The notes below the pieces were generated by a model, which made no database searches, was not told the origin of the DNA, and saw only the letters and a list, made by a program, of their open reading frames with translations. A stretch of 64,000 bases of DNA from Sphingomonas mucosissima (GTDB lineage Bacteria > Pseudomonadota > Alphaproteobacteria > Sphingomonadales > Sphingomonadaceae), in NCBI RefSeq assembly GCF_002197665.1, contig NZ_NBBJ01000001.1, positions 868,001 to 932,000 of the forward strand, read 5' to 3'. Positions 48,091-56,567 of this stretch are shown here, one piece after another. Positions within the stretch are counted from its first letter, which is position 1. Each line of letters opens with the position of its first letter. A program made the position numbers and the translations under genes.

Positions 48091-48114
48091 AAGCGTCAAA
48101 GATAGGAGAAAAAC

Positions 48115-49428
48115 ATGGATGCCAGCACCACGTTGTCGCACGACGAGCGCGACGCGCGGGCTATCCGAAGGAGGGGCTGGACGCTGGCATTGCTGACGAT
48201 CGCCTATTTCTTCAGCTTCATGGATCGTCAGATCCTCGCGATCCTGTTGGAGGCGATCAAGGCGGACCTGCAGCTCTCGGACACCCAATTGGGGCTGCTC
48301 TCTGGCCTCGTTTTCGCGCTGTTCTACGCCACCCTCGGGCTCCCCATCGCGCGATTGGCGGATCGCTCCAGCCGCAGCAACATCATCGCCATCAGCCTTG
48401 CTTTCTGGAGCGCCATGACGGCGCTCTGCGGATTGGCGCAGAATTTCACCCACCTCATGTTCGCGCGTATCGGCGTTGGCATTGGTGAGGCGGGCTTCGG
48501 TCCGCCGAGCCAGTCAATCATCGCAGATCTGTATCCCCCGGAGAAGCGCGCAAGCGCTATGGCGATCTATTCGCTCGGCGTGCTGCTTGGGGGTGGGCTC
48601 GGCATCGTGATCGGCGGCTTCGTGGCGCATTCCTATGGCTGGCGCGTCGCGATGATGGTTGTCGGTCTGCCGGGCATTGCGCTTGCGGTCATCATGAAGC
48701 TGTTCGTCGTCGAGCCGCGTCGCGGGCTCTCGGACGGGAAGGCGCCCGCGGCGCCGGCTGATGCACCCGCGATGGGGCTCTGGAAGGGCATCATGTCGCT
48801 GTGGCACAACCGCGCGGCCTTCCACCTCGTCGCAGCGATCACGATCACCTCGCTGGTCGGCTATGCCGTCACGGGGTGGGGCCCAAGCTACATGCAGCGC
48901 TCGCTCGGCATGTCCATGCTGGACGTCTCCAAATATGTCGCGCTCCCGGCCGCCTTCGTTGCGGGCTTCTCGGCGATGCTCGGTGGTTGGCTCTGCGATC
49001 GGGCAGCGAGGAATAAAGGCGTTTACGCGCAAAGCTACGTCGTGGTGGTGATGAAGGTCCTCGCCTTCCCCTTTGCGCTCGGTTTCTATTTCCTCGACAA
49101 CCTCTGGCTCGCCATCAGCAGCTACTTCGTGGCGTCGATCTTCGCCGGCGCTTACATTGGCCCGACGTACGCGATGATCCAGCACCTCGCACCCTTGCGG
49201 CTTCGCGCCACCTGGGCGGCGCTTACGCTGTTGGCGACCAGCCTCTTAGGTCTCGGTCTCGGGCCGTTCGTGGTCGGGCAGATCAGTGACGCGCTGAAGC
49301 CGACTTATGGAGATGAGTCGCTGCGTTGGGCGATGTTCTCCGTTGCCATGCTGACGCCCTGGGGCATTTTCCATTACTGGCGCGCTGGTGTCCTGATGAA
49401 GCGGCAGGAGGCGGCGGCTGCTGCCTGA
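48115..49428 (+). CDS. spinster-type MFS transporter
   Basis: 437 residues with 12 membrane helices. The start ...LALLTIAYFFSFMDRQILAILLEAIKADLQLSDTQLGLLSG and GEAGFGPPSQSIIADLYPPEKRASAM are the typical spinster-like MFS motifs. It often sits beside TonB receptors in sphingomonads and probably carries the released product across the inner membrane. AGGAG precedes the ATG. Terminator at 49462-49489. Confidence 0.92.
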   Translation: MDASTTLSHDERDARAIRRRGWTLALLTIAYFFSFMDRQILAILLEAIKADLQLSDTQLGLLSGLVFALFYATLGLPIARLADRSSRSNIIAISLAFWSAMTALCGLAQNFTHLMFARIGVGIGEAGFGPPSQSIIADLYPPEKRASAMAIYSLGVLLGGGLGIVIGGFVAHSYGWRVAMMVVGLPGIALAVIMKLFVVEPRRGLSDGKAPAAPADAPAMGLWKGIMSLWHNRAAFHLVAAITITSLVGYAVTGWGPSYMQRSLGMSMLDVSKYVALPAAFVAGFSAMLGGWLCDRAARNKGVYAQSYVVVVMKVLAFPFALGFYFLDNLWLAISSYFVASIFAGAYIGPTYAMIQHLAPLRLRATWAALTLLATSLLGLGLGPFVVGQISDALKPTYGDESLRWAMFSVAMLTPWGIFHYWRAGVLMKRQEAAAAA

Positions 49429-49461
49429 GTGATCCCGCTGCCCGCGTAAGTGCCTTGTGAT

Positions 49462-49489
49462 CTCCGGAGCGCTGCGCGCTCCGGAGTTT
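49462..49489 (+). terminator. hairpin terminator after the MFS gene
   Basis: CTCCGGAGCG and CGCTCCGGAG form a perfect 10-bp stem with a 5-base loop, followed by TTT, 33 bases past the stop. Confidence 0.75.
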
Positions 49490-49611
49490 GCATATCAGAG
49501 ATGCTAGGTTGCGCGCACCGTGATGCGCGAACCGCTAAGTCAGCGCTCGTTTGGGGCGTACGTCGGCAATCACCAGGCGCCTCCCGGCTAGCGCGCCAGC
49601 TGGGTTCGCAG

Positions 49612-50865
49612 TTACTCGAATTGATGGGTGATCACGCGATCGTCGAACATGCCGAAGGCAAGGGTGGAGGCGTATAGCGCAACGGCGCGCTCGCGTGGCA
49701 TGGCCCAGGCCCATTTCCGCATGTCAAAAGCGGCATTCAGGAAAGCCATCACCAGCTGACTGGCGACCAGCGGATCAACTGCCCGAACCGTGCCCTCGGC
49801 GATCCCGTCGGATATCGTGCCCGCGAAGCGGCGGGCGATACGGTTCGAGCGGTCAACCATGGTGGCGCGAACCGACATGGGTAGCCCGCTGAGCGCGGTA
49901 GTGCGCAAGAGCGGCCCGGTCTGGGAGAATTGCACTTCGAGCAGCGTCACGAACATGGCGCAAAGCCGCTCCCAATGCGTTCCCCCGGCATCGTCTGCCA
50001 GCCGTTGTGCGGCGGAAATGGTGTCAAAGCTGCGACGATAGCAGGCGATCACGAGATCGTCCTTCGCGTCGAGATGGTGGTAGAAGCTGCCTTTAGTGAC
50101 GTTGAGTTCGCTGGCGATCCGTTGGACGGATGCTCCCCGGTAGCCCAGCTCGTTGATCAGGCGCGTGGCGGCATGGAGAAAGGCATCGCGCCCCTCCACC
50201 GAGTCCTGTGGCAGGGCGAGCGGGTCGGGTGCCCACTGCGCGGAGCCGGCTGCAAGGCCGTGCCGAAACACGTCCATCACGCGCGCTTCCACCCGCGGCA
50301 ACTGGTCCATGTCGTAGCGGTTGAGCCAGACAGGAAGCCAGAAGGTGTTCTCCATCAGCACATGCGCGCGGGCACCGTTGAGATCCGTCTGCGCCCGGGA
50401 CGTCGTCGGCCCCCAGAGACCGCGCGCCCGTCGAAACACTTCGCGCCACCCCGCCATGAGGCGCCCTCGAACCGGATCCTCCATTGCGCGAAGATCGGAC
50501 AAGCCGGCGATCTGCCGCTCCTCGCCGCGCTGCACGCGGGCAAGCCGCGCCATGTTGAGCGCCAGATAGCGTTCGACCCGCGCCTCCGGTGTGTCGGCCT
50601 CCATCGCGGTGTCAAGCATGACCAGCAGATAATCGAGCGTGTGCTCGAAGGCGGCCGCCGCGAGGTCTTCCTTGCGCTTGAAGTAATAGGTAACGCTGGT
50701 GGTGTTCAGCCCCACGCGCCGCGCCACATCCGCAAAGGTCATTCCCTTTGCGCTCTGTTCGTTGATCGCGTCGGCAGCTGCGGCGAGGATGGCCTCGCGC
50801 TTCGCCCGAAAGCGGCGCGTGCCGATCTCCTCTCCATCGCCGCCCGGTTCCCCCCGAGCCTGCAT
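49612..50865 (-). CDS. TetR-family regulator with two TetR domains
   Basis: 417 residues, twice the normal TetR length. The first helix-turn-helix is at about 42-68 (MTFADVARRVGLNTTSVTYYF), the second at about 244-271 (GASVQRIASELNVTKGSFYHHL). Each is followed by its own ligand-binding-like helical region. One chain could therefore dimerise intramolecularly and bind an operator alone. Divergent from an ACAD gene, with which it shares a 156-base region carrying two TTCGAACG repeats; it is likely to control the catabolic genes, possibly with an acyl-CoA ligand. Confidence 0.9.
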   Translation of the reverse strand: MQARGEPGGDGEEIGTRRFRAKREAILAAAADAINEQSAKGMTFADVARRVGLNTTSVTYYFKRKEDLAAAAFEHTLDYLLVMLDTAMEADTPEARVERYLALNMARLARVQRGEERQIAGLSDLRAMEDPVRGRLMAGWREVFRRARGLWGPTTSRAQTDLNGARAHVLMENTFWLPVWLNRYDMDQLPRVEARVMDVFRHGLAAGSAQWAPDPLALPQDSVEGRDAFLHAATRLINELGYRGASVQRIASELNVTKGSFYHHLDAKDDLVIACYRRSFDTISAAQRLADDAGGTHWERLCAMFVTLLEVQFSQTGPLLRTTALSGLPMSVRATMVDRSNRIARRFAGTISDGIAEGTVRAVDPLVASQLVMAFLNAAFDMRKWAWAMPRERAVALYASTLAFGMFDDRVITHQFE

Positions 50866-50888
50866 CCGATTGATCGTAGCACCGAATT

Positions 50889-50961
50889 TTCGAACGACCA
50901 GTCCCTTTTTCCATGACCGTCATCAACGCGTTCTCGAAGGCGTCCCACGCTGATTCGAACG
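50889..50961. promoter_or_regulatory. two TTCGAACG repeats in the TetR/ACAD intergenic region
   Basis: TTCGAACG at 50889-50896 and 50954-50961, each followed a few bases later by GTCC. The TTCGAA core is self-complementary. They may be operators for the tandem TetR protein. Confidence 0.4.
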
Positions 50962-51021
50962 CTTGTCCGAAGATGCGGTACGCTTTACAGCTTTGGCCAA
51001 ACAGCGAAGCGGAGGGATGCG

Positions 51022-52338
51022 ATGGACTTCACTTTGACCGAGCGCGAGACCTATTTTCGGGATCGCGTGAAGGCCTTCATCGACGCGGAGATCGCGCCGC
51101 GCCAGGCCGAATATCACGAGCAGGCCCACCAGGGCGACCGCTGGAAGGTCATCCCGGTGATCGAGGAAGTGAAGGCCAAGGCCAAGGCCGCCGGTCTGTG
51201 GAACTTCTTCATGCCGCCGCATTCCGGCCAGCAGCATGTCGACGAGACGTTCGAGTTCGAAGGCACTCAGCTCACCAACCTCGAATATGCTTTGTGCGCC
51301 GAGGAGATGGGCAAGATCGGCTGGGCAAGCGAGTGCTTCAACTGCTCCGCGCCTGACACGGGCAACATGGAAGTGCTGCACCGCTACGGCACGCTGGAGC
51401 AGAAGGAAAAGTGGCTGCGGCCGCTGATGAATGGCGAAATCCGCTCGGTCTTTCTCATGACGGAGCCCGCAGTTGCGTCGTCCGACGCGACGAACATCGA
51501 GACCCGTATTGAGCGCGACGGCGATCATTATGTGATCAACGGTGTGAAATGGTGGTCGTCGGGCGTGGGCGATCCGCGTTGCAAGATCGGCATCCTGATG
51601 GGCAAGACGAGCTTCGAGGGCTCACGCCACAGCCAGCAGAGCCAGGTCCTGGTGCCGATGGACACGCCGGGGATCAAGATCGAGCGCATGCTCTCGGTAT
51701 ATGGCTATGACCATGCGCCGCACGGCCATGGCGAGGTGAGCTTCACCAACGTTCGCGTGCCGGTCGAGAACGTGATCCTGGGCGAGGGCCGCGGGTTCGA
51801 GATCGCGCAGGGCCGGCTCGGGCCGGGTCGCATCCACCATTGCATGCGCACGATCGGCGTCGCGGAGGTGGGCCTTGAGAAGATGGCGAAGCGCCTTCTG
51901 TCTCGCGTCGCGTTCGGCAAGCGTATTTCCGACCATTCGGTATGGGAGCAGCGCGTCGCGCAGGCCCGGATCGAAATCGAGATGACGCGTCTTCTCTGCC
52001 TCAAGGCGGCGCAGACGATGGATGCGGCCGGAAACAAGGCCGCCAGCCAGGAAATCGCAATGATCAAGGTGTTCGCGCCCAACATGGCGCTGCGCATCCT
52101 CGACGACGCGGTGCAGGCTCATGGCGGCGGCGGCGTGGCGGAAGACTACGGCCTGGCGCATGCCTGGGCCTCGCAGCGCACGCTGCGGCTCGCCGACGGC
52201 CCGGACGAGGTTCACGCCCGTGCGATCGCGCGTAACGAGTTCGGCAAATACGGTGACTGGAAGGCCGAGATCGCCAATGATCGCGGCGCCCCCCGTGGTC
52301 CGGAAATCTCGAGCGGGGACATCGGCGTTTCGCGCTGA
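51022..52338 (+). CDS. ACAD10/11-like acyl-CoA dehydrogenase
   Basis: 438 residues; GGAGGGATGCG directly precedes the ATG. N-terminus is that of a long acyl-CoA dehydrogenase ([21 protein letters not shown]). The middle has [18 protein letters not shown], and the C-terminus reads [37 protein letters not shown]. The LADGPDEVH end is the mark of the ACAD10/ACAD11/LvaC group, in which the usual catalytic base region is changed. These enzymes act on 4-phosphoacyl-CoA (elimination and isomerisation) rather than simple fatty acyl-CoA. The kinase partner lies two genes downstream. Confidence 0.9.
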   Translation: MDFTLTERETYFRDRVKAFIDAEIAPRQAEYHEQAHQGDRWKVIPVIEEVKAKAKAAGLWNFFMPPHSGQQHVDETFEFEGTQLTNLEYALCAEEMGKIGWASECFNCSAPDTGNMEVLHRYGTLEQKEKWLRPLMNGEIRSVFLMTEPAVASSDATNIETRIERDGDHYVINGVKWWSSGVGDPRCKIGILMGKTSFEGSRHSQQSQVLVPMDTPGIKIERMLSVYGYDHAPHGHGEVSFTNVRVPVENVILGEGRGFEIAQGRLGPGRIHHCMRTIGVAEVGLEKMAKRLLSRVAFGKRISDHSVWEQRVAQARIEIEMTRLLCLKAAQTMDAAGNKAASQEIAMIKVFAPNMALRILDDAVQAHGGGGVAEDYGLAHAWASQRTLRLADGPDEVHARAIARNEFGKYGDWKAEIANDRGAPRGPEISSGDIGVSR

Positions 52339-52359
52339 GCTCTCCCTTGCACAGCTGAC

Positions 52360-52416
52360 TTGAGCCGGGGTCCGCTTCCCCTCGCGGGAGTGCGGCGAAG
52401 CGGGTCCCCGGATCAA
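52360..52416. repeat. long imperfect intercistronic palindrome
   Basis: TTGA, CCGGGG, CCGCTTC and TCGC on one side pair with GCGA, GAAGCGG, CCCCGG and TCAA on the other. It lies 22 bases past the ACAD stop. The segment up to 52505 (GGATGACGG) looks like a degenerate REP-type extragenic element. Confidence 0.5.
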
Positions 52417-52523
52417 GGCCAGCGCGACGACGGACGCAGCGTGTCCGGTGGTACCTGTTGAGAGGCCCTTGGTGGGCGCGCGATCCAGCGCCGCTGGGAT
52501 GACGGTCAAAGATTGGAAGAAGA

Positions 52524-53612
52524 ATGAAAGCCGCAGTTCTTTTCGAAACCAAGGCGCCGCTCCAGATCGAGGACGTGGTCGTTTCCAAGCCGGGCCCGCA
52601 TGAGGTGCTGATCCGCACCGTGGCGTGCGGCGTCTGCCGGTCAGACCTGCACTTCGTCGATGGCGCCTATCCGCATCCGCTGCCCGCGATTCCGGGCCAT
52701 GAAGCAGCGGGCATCGTCGAGGCCGTGGGTGACGAGGTGCGCACGGTAAAGGTCGGCGACGCTGTCGTTACATGCCTCAGCGCCTTCTGTGGCCATTGCG
52801 AGTTCTGCATCACCGGCCGGATGTTCCTGTGCATCAGCAGTGAGACGCGGCGTTCGCCGAAGGCCGAGCCTCGGCTGAAGATGGCCAATGGCGACAATGT
52901 GAACCAGATGCTGAACCTGTCGGCTTATGCCGAGATGATGCTGGTCCACGAGCATGCCTGCGTGGCCATCGACCCGGAAATGCCTTTGGACCGCGCGGCG
53001 CTGATCGGCTGTGCGGTTACGACCGGCGCGGGCGCGGTGTTCAACACCACGGACGTGACGCCGGGCGAAACCGTGTGCGTGGTCGGATGCGGCGGCATCG
53101 GCCTCGCCGCGGTGAACGCGGCAAAGATCGCAGGCGCGGGCAAGATCATCGCGCTTGATCCCGTGGCGGAGAAGCGCGCCGTCGCCGAAAAGCTGGGCGC
53201 GACGCACACGTTCGACGCGATGAAGGACGGCGTTGTCGGTGAGGTGGTGGAACTGACCAAAGGCGGCGTTCACCACGCGATCGAGGCGGTCGGTCGGGCG
53301 CAGTCTGCGCAGACCACGGTTGACGTGCTCCGCCGCGGCGGCACCGCGACGATCCTCGGCATGATGCCGCTCGATCAGAAGGTCGGCCTCAGCGCGATGG
53401 AACTGCTCTCGGGCAAGAAGCTGCAGGGCGGGATCATGGGGTCGAACCGTTTCCCGGTCGACATCCCGCGCCTCGTCGATTTCTACATGCGCGGGCTGCT
53501 GGATCTCGACACGATCATTGCCGAGCGCCTGCCGCTCGCGAAGATCAACGATGCGTTCGACGAATTGCGCAAGGGCGATGCGACGCGCAGCGTGATTGTG
53601 TTCGATCAATGA
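52524..53612 (+). CDS. zinc-dependent alcohol dehydrogenase (MDR family)
   Basis: 362 residues. Catalytic zinc ligands: ACGVCRSDLH, GHEAAGIVE; structural zinc cluster CGHCEFC...C near residue 93-106. Rossmann loop VGCGGIGLAA near residue 190. It resembles class III/NAD-linked dehydrogenases that oxidise primary or hydroxyalkyl alcohols. ATG 53609 of the kinase gene overlaps the stop by 4 bases, so the two are coupled. It could feed a hydroxyl or aldehyde intermediate to the ACAD11/kinase pair. Confidence 0.92.
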   Translation: MKAAVLFETKAPLQIEDVVVSKPGPHEVLIRTVACGVCRSDLHFVDGAYPHPLPAIPGHEAAGIVEAVGDEVRTVKVGDAVVTCLSAFCGHCEFCITGRMFLCISSETRRSPKAEPRLKMANGDNVNQMLNLSAYAEMMLVHEHACVAIDPEMPLDRAALIGCAVTTGAGAVFNTTDVTPGETVCVVGCGGIGLAAVNAAKIAGAGKIIALDPVAEKRAVAEKLGATHTFDAMKDGVVGEVVELTKGGVHHAIEAVGRAQSAQTTVDVLRRGGTATILGMMPLDQKVGLSAMELLSGKKLQGGIMGSNRFPVDIPRLVDFYMRGLLDLDTIIAERLPLAKINDAFDELRKGDATRSVIVFDQ

Positions 53613-54679
53613 GCATGGCGGCGGCGGAAGATAGCGGCCTTCAGGCCGAGATCAGTGAGCGCGATCGGCTGGATATCGATCGCTTGTCGGCCTGGATGCA
53701 GGCGAACGTACCCGATTTCGCCGGGCCGCTGACGTATGCGAAGTTCGCCGGGGGGCAATCCAACCCGACGTACAAGCTGATGACGCCAGGGCGGAACTAC
53801 GTTCTGCGGCGCAAGCCGATGGGGGAGCTCTTGCCCTCCGCGCATCAGGTCGATCGCGAGTATCGCGTGATGAAGGCGCTCAACGGCACGGGTTTTCCTG
53901 CGCCGCGCCAGTACGGCCTGTGTGAGGATGACAGCGTCATCGGTTCCGCCTTTTACGTTATGGAGATGGTCGAGGGCCGCACGATCTGGGACGGTGCCTT
54001 TCCCGGCATGACCGTCGAGCAGCGGCGCGACCATTACCATGCGATGATCGATACCCTGGCGGCGCTGCACAACGTGGATCACGAGGCGATCGGCCTCGGC
54101 GATTTCGGGCGCCCCGGCAATTATTTCGAGCGGCAAGTGAGCCGCTGGACGAAGCAATATCGCGGCGCCGAGACCGAGCATATGCCGGCCATGGAGCGGC
54201 TGATCGAATGGCTGCCCAGGACCATTCCCGAGCAAACACGCACCGCCATCGTCCACGGCGATTATCGCTGCGACAACATGAAGTTCGCGCCTGGGCTCGA
54301 ACCGCGCGTTGCCGCGGTGCTCGATTGGGAGCTGTGCACGACGGGCGATCCGCTGGCTGATCTCAGCTATTTTCTTATCAGCTGGGTGACGCAGCCCGAG
54401 GGCCGCTCGGGGGTGATGGGGCTGACTGGGCCGGAGACGGGCATCCCGACGGTGGACGAAGTGGTCGCGCGCTATTGCGAGAAGACGGGGCGCGACGGAT
54501 TGCCGGATCTGAACTGGTTGCTGGCGTTCAATCTGTTCCGCCTCGCCTCGATCGTTCAGGGCATTCGCAAGCGTTTCCTGATCGGCACGGCGTCGAGCGC
54601 CAATGCGGAAGCGACCAGCGCGCGCGTGCCGCTGCTGGCGGATGCGGCGTGGGATTTCGCGGTGAAGGCCGGGGCGTAA
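53609..54679 (+). CDS. aminoglycoside-phosphotransferase-fold kinase (ACAD10/11 N-domain-like)
   Basis: 356 residues. Kinase-like fold: GGQSNPTYKL (about 48-57, ATP-binding), RRKPMGELLPSAHQVDREY, the catalytic loop IVHGDYRCDN (D218) and the metal loop LDWELCTTGDPLADLSYF (about 239). In ACAD10 and ACAD11 the same domain is fused to the dehydrogenase, and in Pseudomonas LvaA it phosphorylates 4-hydroxyacyl-CoA. Here the two halves are separate genes of one operon (51022 and this). Substrate is inferred. Confidence 0.88.
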   Translation: MSMAAAEDSGLQAEISERDRLDIDRLSAWMQANVPDFAGPLTYAKFAGGQSNPTYKLMTPGRNYVLRRKPMGELLPSAHQVDREYRVMKALNGTGFPAPRQYGLCEDDSVIGSAFYVMEMVEGRTIWDGAFPGMTVEQRRDHYHAMIDTLAALHNVDHEAIGLGDFGRPGNYFERQVSRWTKQYRGAETEHMPAMERLIEWLPRTIPEQTRTAIVHGDYRCDNMKFAPGLEPRVAAVLDWELCTTGDPLADLSYFLISWVTQPEGRSGVMGLTGPETGIPTVDEVVARYCEKTGRDGLPDLNWLLAFNLFRLASIVQGIRKRFLIGTASSANAEATSARVPLLADAAWDFAVKAGA

Positions 54680-54728
54680 GCAAGGTGTCCCTCTCGGCTG
54701 TGAGGGGGAGGATAGCGGAGATCAGACT

Positions 54729-54761
54729 GGAGCGAGCGGCATCGTAACTGCTCCTCGCTCC
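54729..54761. repeat. 8-bp inverted repeat between kinase and SDR genes
   Basis: GGAGCGAG and CTCGCTCC around a 17-base loop in a 113-base gap, third such palindrome between catabolic genes. Confidence 0.4.
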
Positions 54762-54792
54762 GGCCTCATTCGGGCAAGCGGGAGAGCTAAAG

Positions 54793-55572
54793 ATGTCATT
54801 GTTCGATCTGACCGGCAAAGTCGTCGTCATCACCGGCTCGTCGCGCGGGATCGGCAAGGCCAGCGCGATCGCCTGTGCCGAGCAGGGCGCCAAGGTGGTG
54901 ATCTCCAGCCGCAAACAGGATGCCTGTGATGCGGTGGTCAGCGAAATCAACGAGCGGTTCGGCGCGGGTACGGCAGTAGCCATCGCCGCCAACATCTCCG
55001 ACAAGGCGGCGTTGCAGCATCTGGTTGACCAAAGCCGCCGCGAATTCGGCCGTATCGACTGCCTCGTGTGCAACGCTGCGTCCAACCCTTATTACGGCCC
55101 GCAGGAAGGGATTGCGGATGAGCAATTCCGAAAGATCCTCGACAACAACATCCTGTCGAACCATTGGCTGATCACCATGGTCGCGCCCGAGATGAAGGAG
55201 CGCGGCGCCAAAGGTGAAGAGGGCGGGTCCATCATCATTGTATCGTCGATCGGCGGCCTGCGCGGATCAACGGTGATCGGCGCCTATTGCATCTCCAAGG
55301 CCGCGGACATGCAGCTCGCGCGCAATCTGGCGCACGAGTACGGCAAGCACGGCATCCGGGTGAACTGCATCGCGCCGGGTCTGATCAAGACCGATTTCGC
55401 CAAGGCCTTGTGGGAAGACGAAGACGCCGTGGCCGAGCGCAACAGCACGACGCCGCTGCGCCGTATCGGCGAGCCGGAGGAGATTGCGGGCGCTGTCGTC
55501 TTTCTGGCGTCGCGTGCGAGCGGCTTCATGACGGGGCAAACGATGGTCATCGATGGCGGCGTGACGATCTGA
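54793..55572 (+). CDS. short-chain dehydrogenase/reductase
   Basis: 259 residues. [11 protein letters not shown] (13-23), [13 protein letters not shown] in place of the NNAG motif, and [14 protein letters not shown] (Y-x3-K near 163). This type is common next to ACADs and phosphotransferases and probably oxidises a 3-hydroxyacyl-CoA (ACAD10/11 products). GGGAGAG upstream of the ATG. Confidence 0.9.
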   Translation: MSLFDLTGKVVVITGSSRGIGKASAIACAEQGAKVVISSRKQDACDAVVSEINERFGAGTAVAIAANISDKAALQHLVDQSRREFGRIDCLVCNAASNPYYGPQEGIADEQFRKILDNNILSNHWLITMVAPEMKERGAKGEEGGSIIIVSSIGGLRGSTVIGAYCISKAADMQLARNLAHEYGKHGIRVNCIAPGLIKTDFAKALWEDEDAVAERNSTTPLRRIGEPEEIAGAVVFLASRASGFMTGQTMVIDGGVTI

Positions 55573-55661
55573 TCTCGGCGGCGGGTCCGGTTGTCCGGAC
55601 ACGTTCCTTGGAAAAAGCGACAAGACAGCCCGGCCCACGCGGCGGGCGAACGGAGTGTATG

Positions 55662-56459
55662 ATGGCTAGATTCACCGACAAATCGATCATCGTCACCGGT
55701 GCTGGCTCCGGCATCGGTCGCGCCGCTGCGACGCTCTTCGCGGCCGAGGGCGGCCAGGTAATCGCCGCCGACAGGAAGGGTGCGGAGGAAACCGCGGAGG
55801 CGATCCGCACCGCGGGCGGCGTAGCACACGCGATCGAGATGGACGCGGGAAGCGAGGAGGATGTCGTCCGCACCGTCGCGCTGGCGTGCGACAAGTTCGG
55901 TGGTCTCGACATCATGTTCGCCAATGCAGGCATTTCGGGCGGCATGGCGAACATCTTTGATACCGATGTTGCGCTCATCACCGAGGTGCTGCGCGTGAAC
56001 GTGATCGGCCCGTTCCTGGCGGTGAAGCACGCCGCGCCGCGGATTGCCGAGCGTGGGCAGGGCGCCATCATCCTCACGGCAAGTGTGGCAGGCATCCGCT
56101 CGGGTGCGGGATCGCCGGCCTATTCGGCGTCCAAGGCTGGCGTCATCAATCTGGCGCAGGTTTCCGCCCAGCAGCTTTCCGGCTCCAACGTGCGCGTGAA
56201 TGCGATCTGCCCGGGGCTGACGGAAACGGGCATGACGAAGCAGGTGTTCGATTACGCCCGCGACGCCGGCAAGATGGACCGCGTCGGGCGCCTCAATCCG
56301 TTGCGGCGTGGCGCCCAGCCGGAGGAGCTGGCGCGGGTGGCGCTGTTCCTCGCCTCCGACGACGCAAGCTACGTCAATGGTCAGGCGATTGCCGTGGATG
56401 GTGGCCTATCCTCCAGCCATCCCGTGACCAAGCAGGAATACGGCCGCACCAGCGCCTGA
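55662..56459 (+). CDS. short-chain dehydrogenase/reductase
   Basis: 265 residues from ATG 55662 (GGAG 6 bases upstream; ATG 55659 is an alternative). [20 protein letters not shown] and [14 protein letters not shown] (Y-x3-K) show an active SDR. The C-terminus ends [11 protein letters not shown]. It is third in a plus-strand run with the kinase and first SDR. Substrate unknown. Confidence 0.9.
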   Translation: MARFTDKSIIVTGAGSGIGRAAATLFAAEGGQVIAADRKGAEETAEAIRTAGGVAHAIEMDAGSEEDVVRTVALACDKFGGLDIMFANAGISGGMANIFDTDVALITEVLRVNVIGPFLAVKHAAPRIAERGQGAIILTASVAGIRSGAGSPAYSASKAGVINLAQVSAQQLSGSNVRVNAICPGLTETGMTKQVFDYARDAGKMDRVGRLNPLRRGAQPEELARVALFLASDDASYVNGQAIAVDGGLSSSHPVTKQEYGRTSA

Positions 56460-56482
56460 TCCCGGGCAGTCGGCGGCCGCGG

Positions 56483-56550
56483 TCCGGCGGGCGCGGTAAC
56501 GCCCCGCCCGGAGGCGGTGCAGCGCGGCGGCCGGCGTTCCACAGCGCCGG
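56483..56550. repeat. GC-rich hairpins in a convergent gap
   Basis: TCCGG-CGGG-CG with CGCCCCGCCCGGA, and CCGGCG with CGCCGG (plus outer GCGGCGG and CCGCC), fill the 108-base gap between SDR and DUF885 gene ends. They are probable shared transcript-end structures without T-tract. Confidence 0.4.
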
Positions 56551-56567
56551 CACGCCGCCACGCGCCA

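Noticed and set aside
53606..54256. Minus-strand frame over the kinase gene
   Set aside because: No motif and composition of an antisense shadow.
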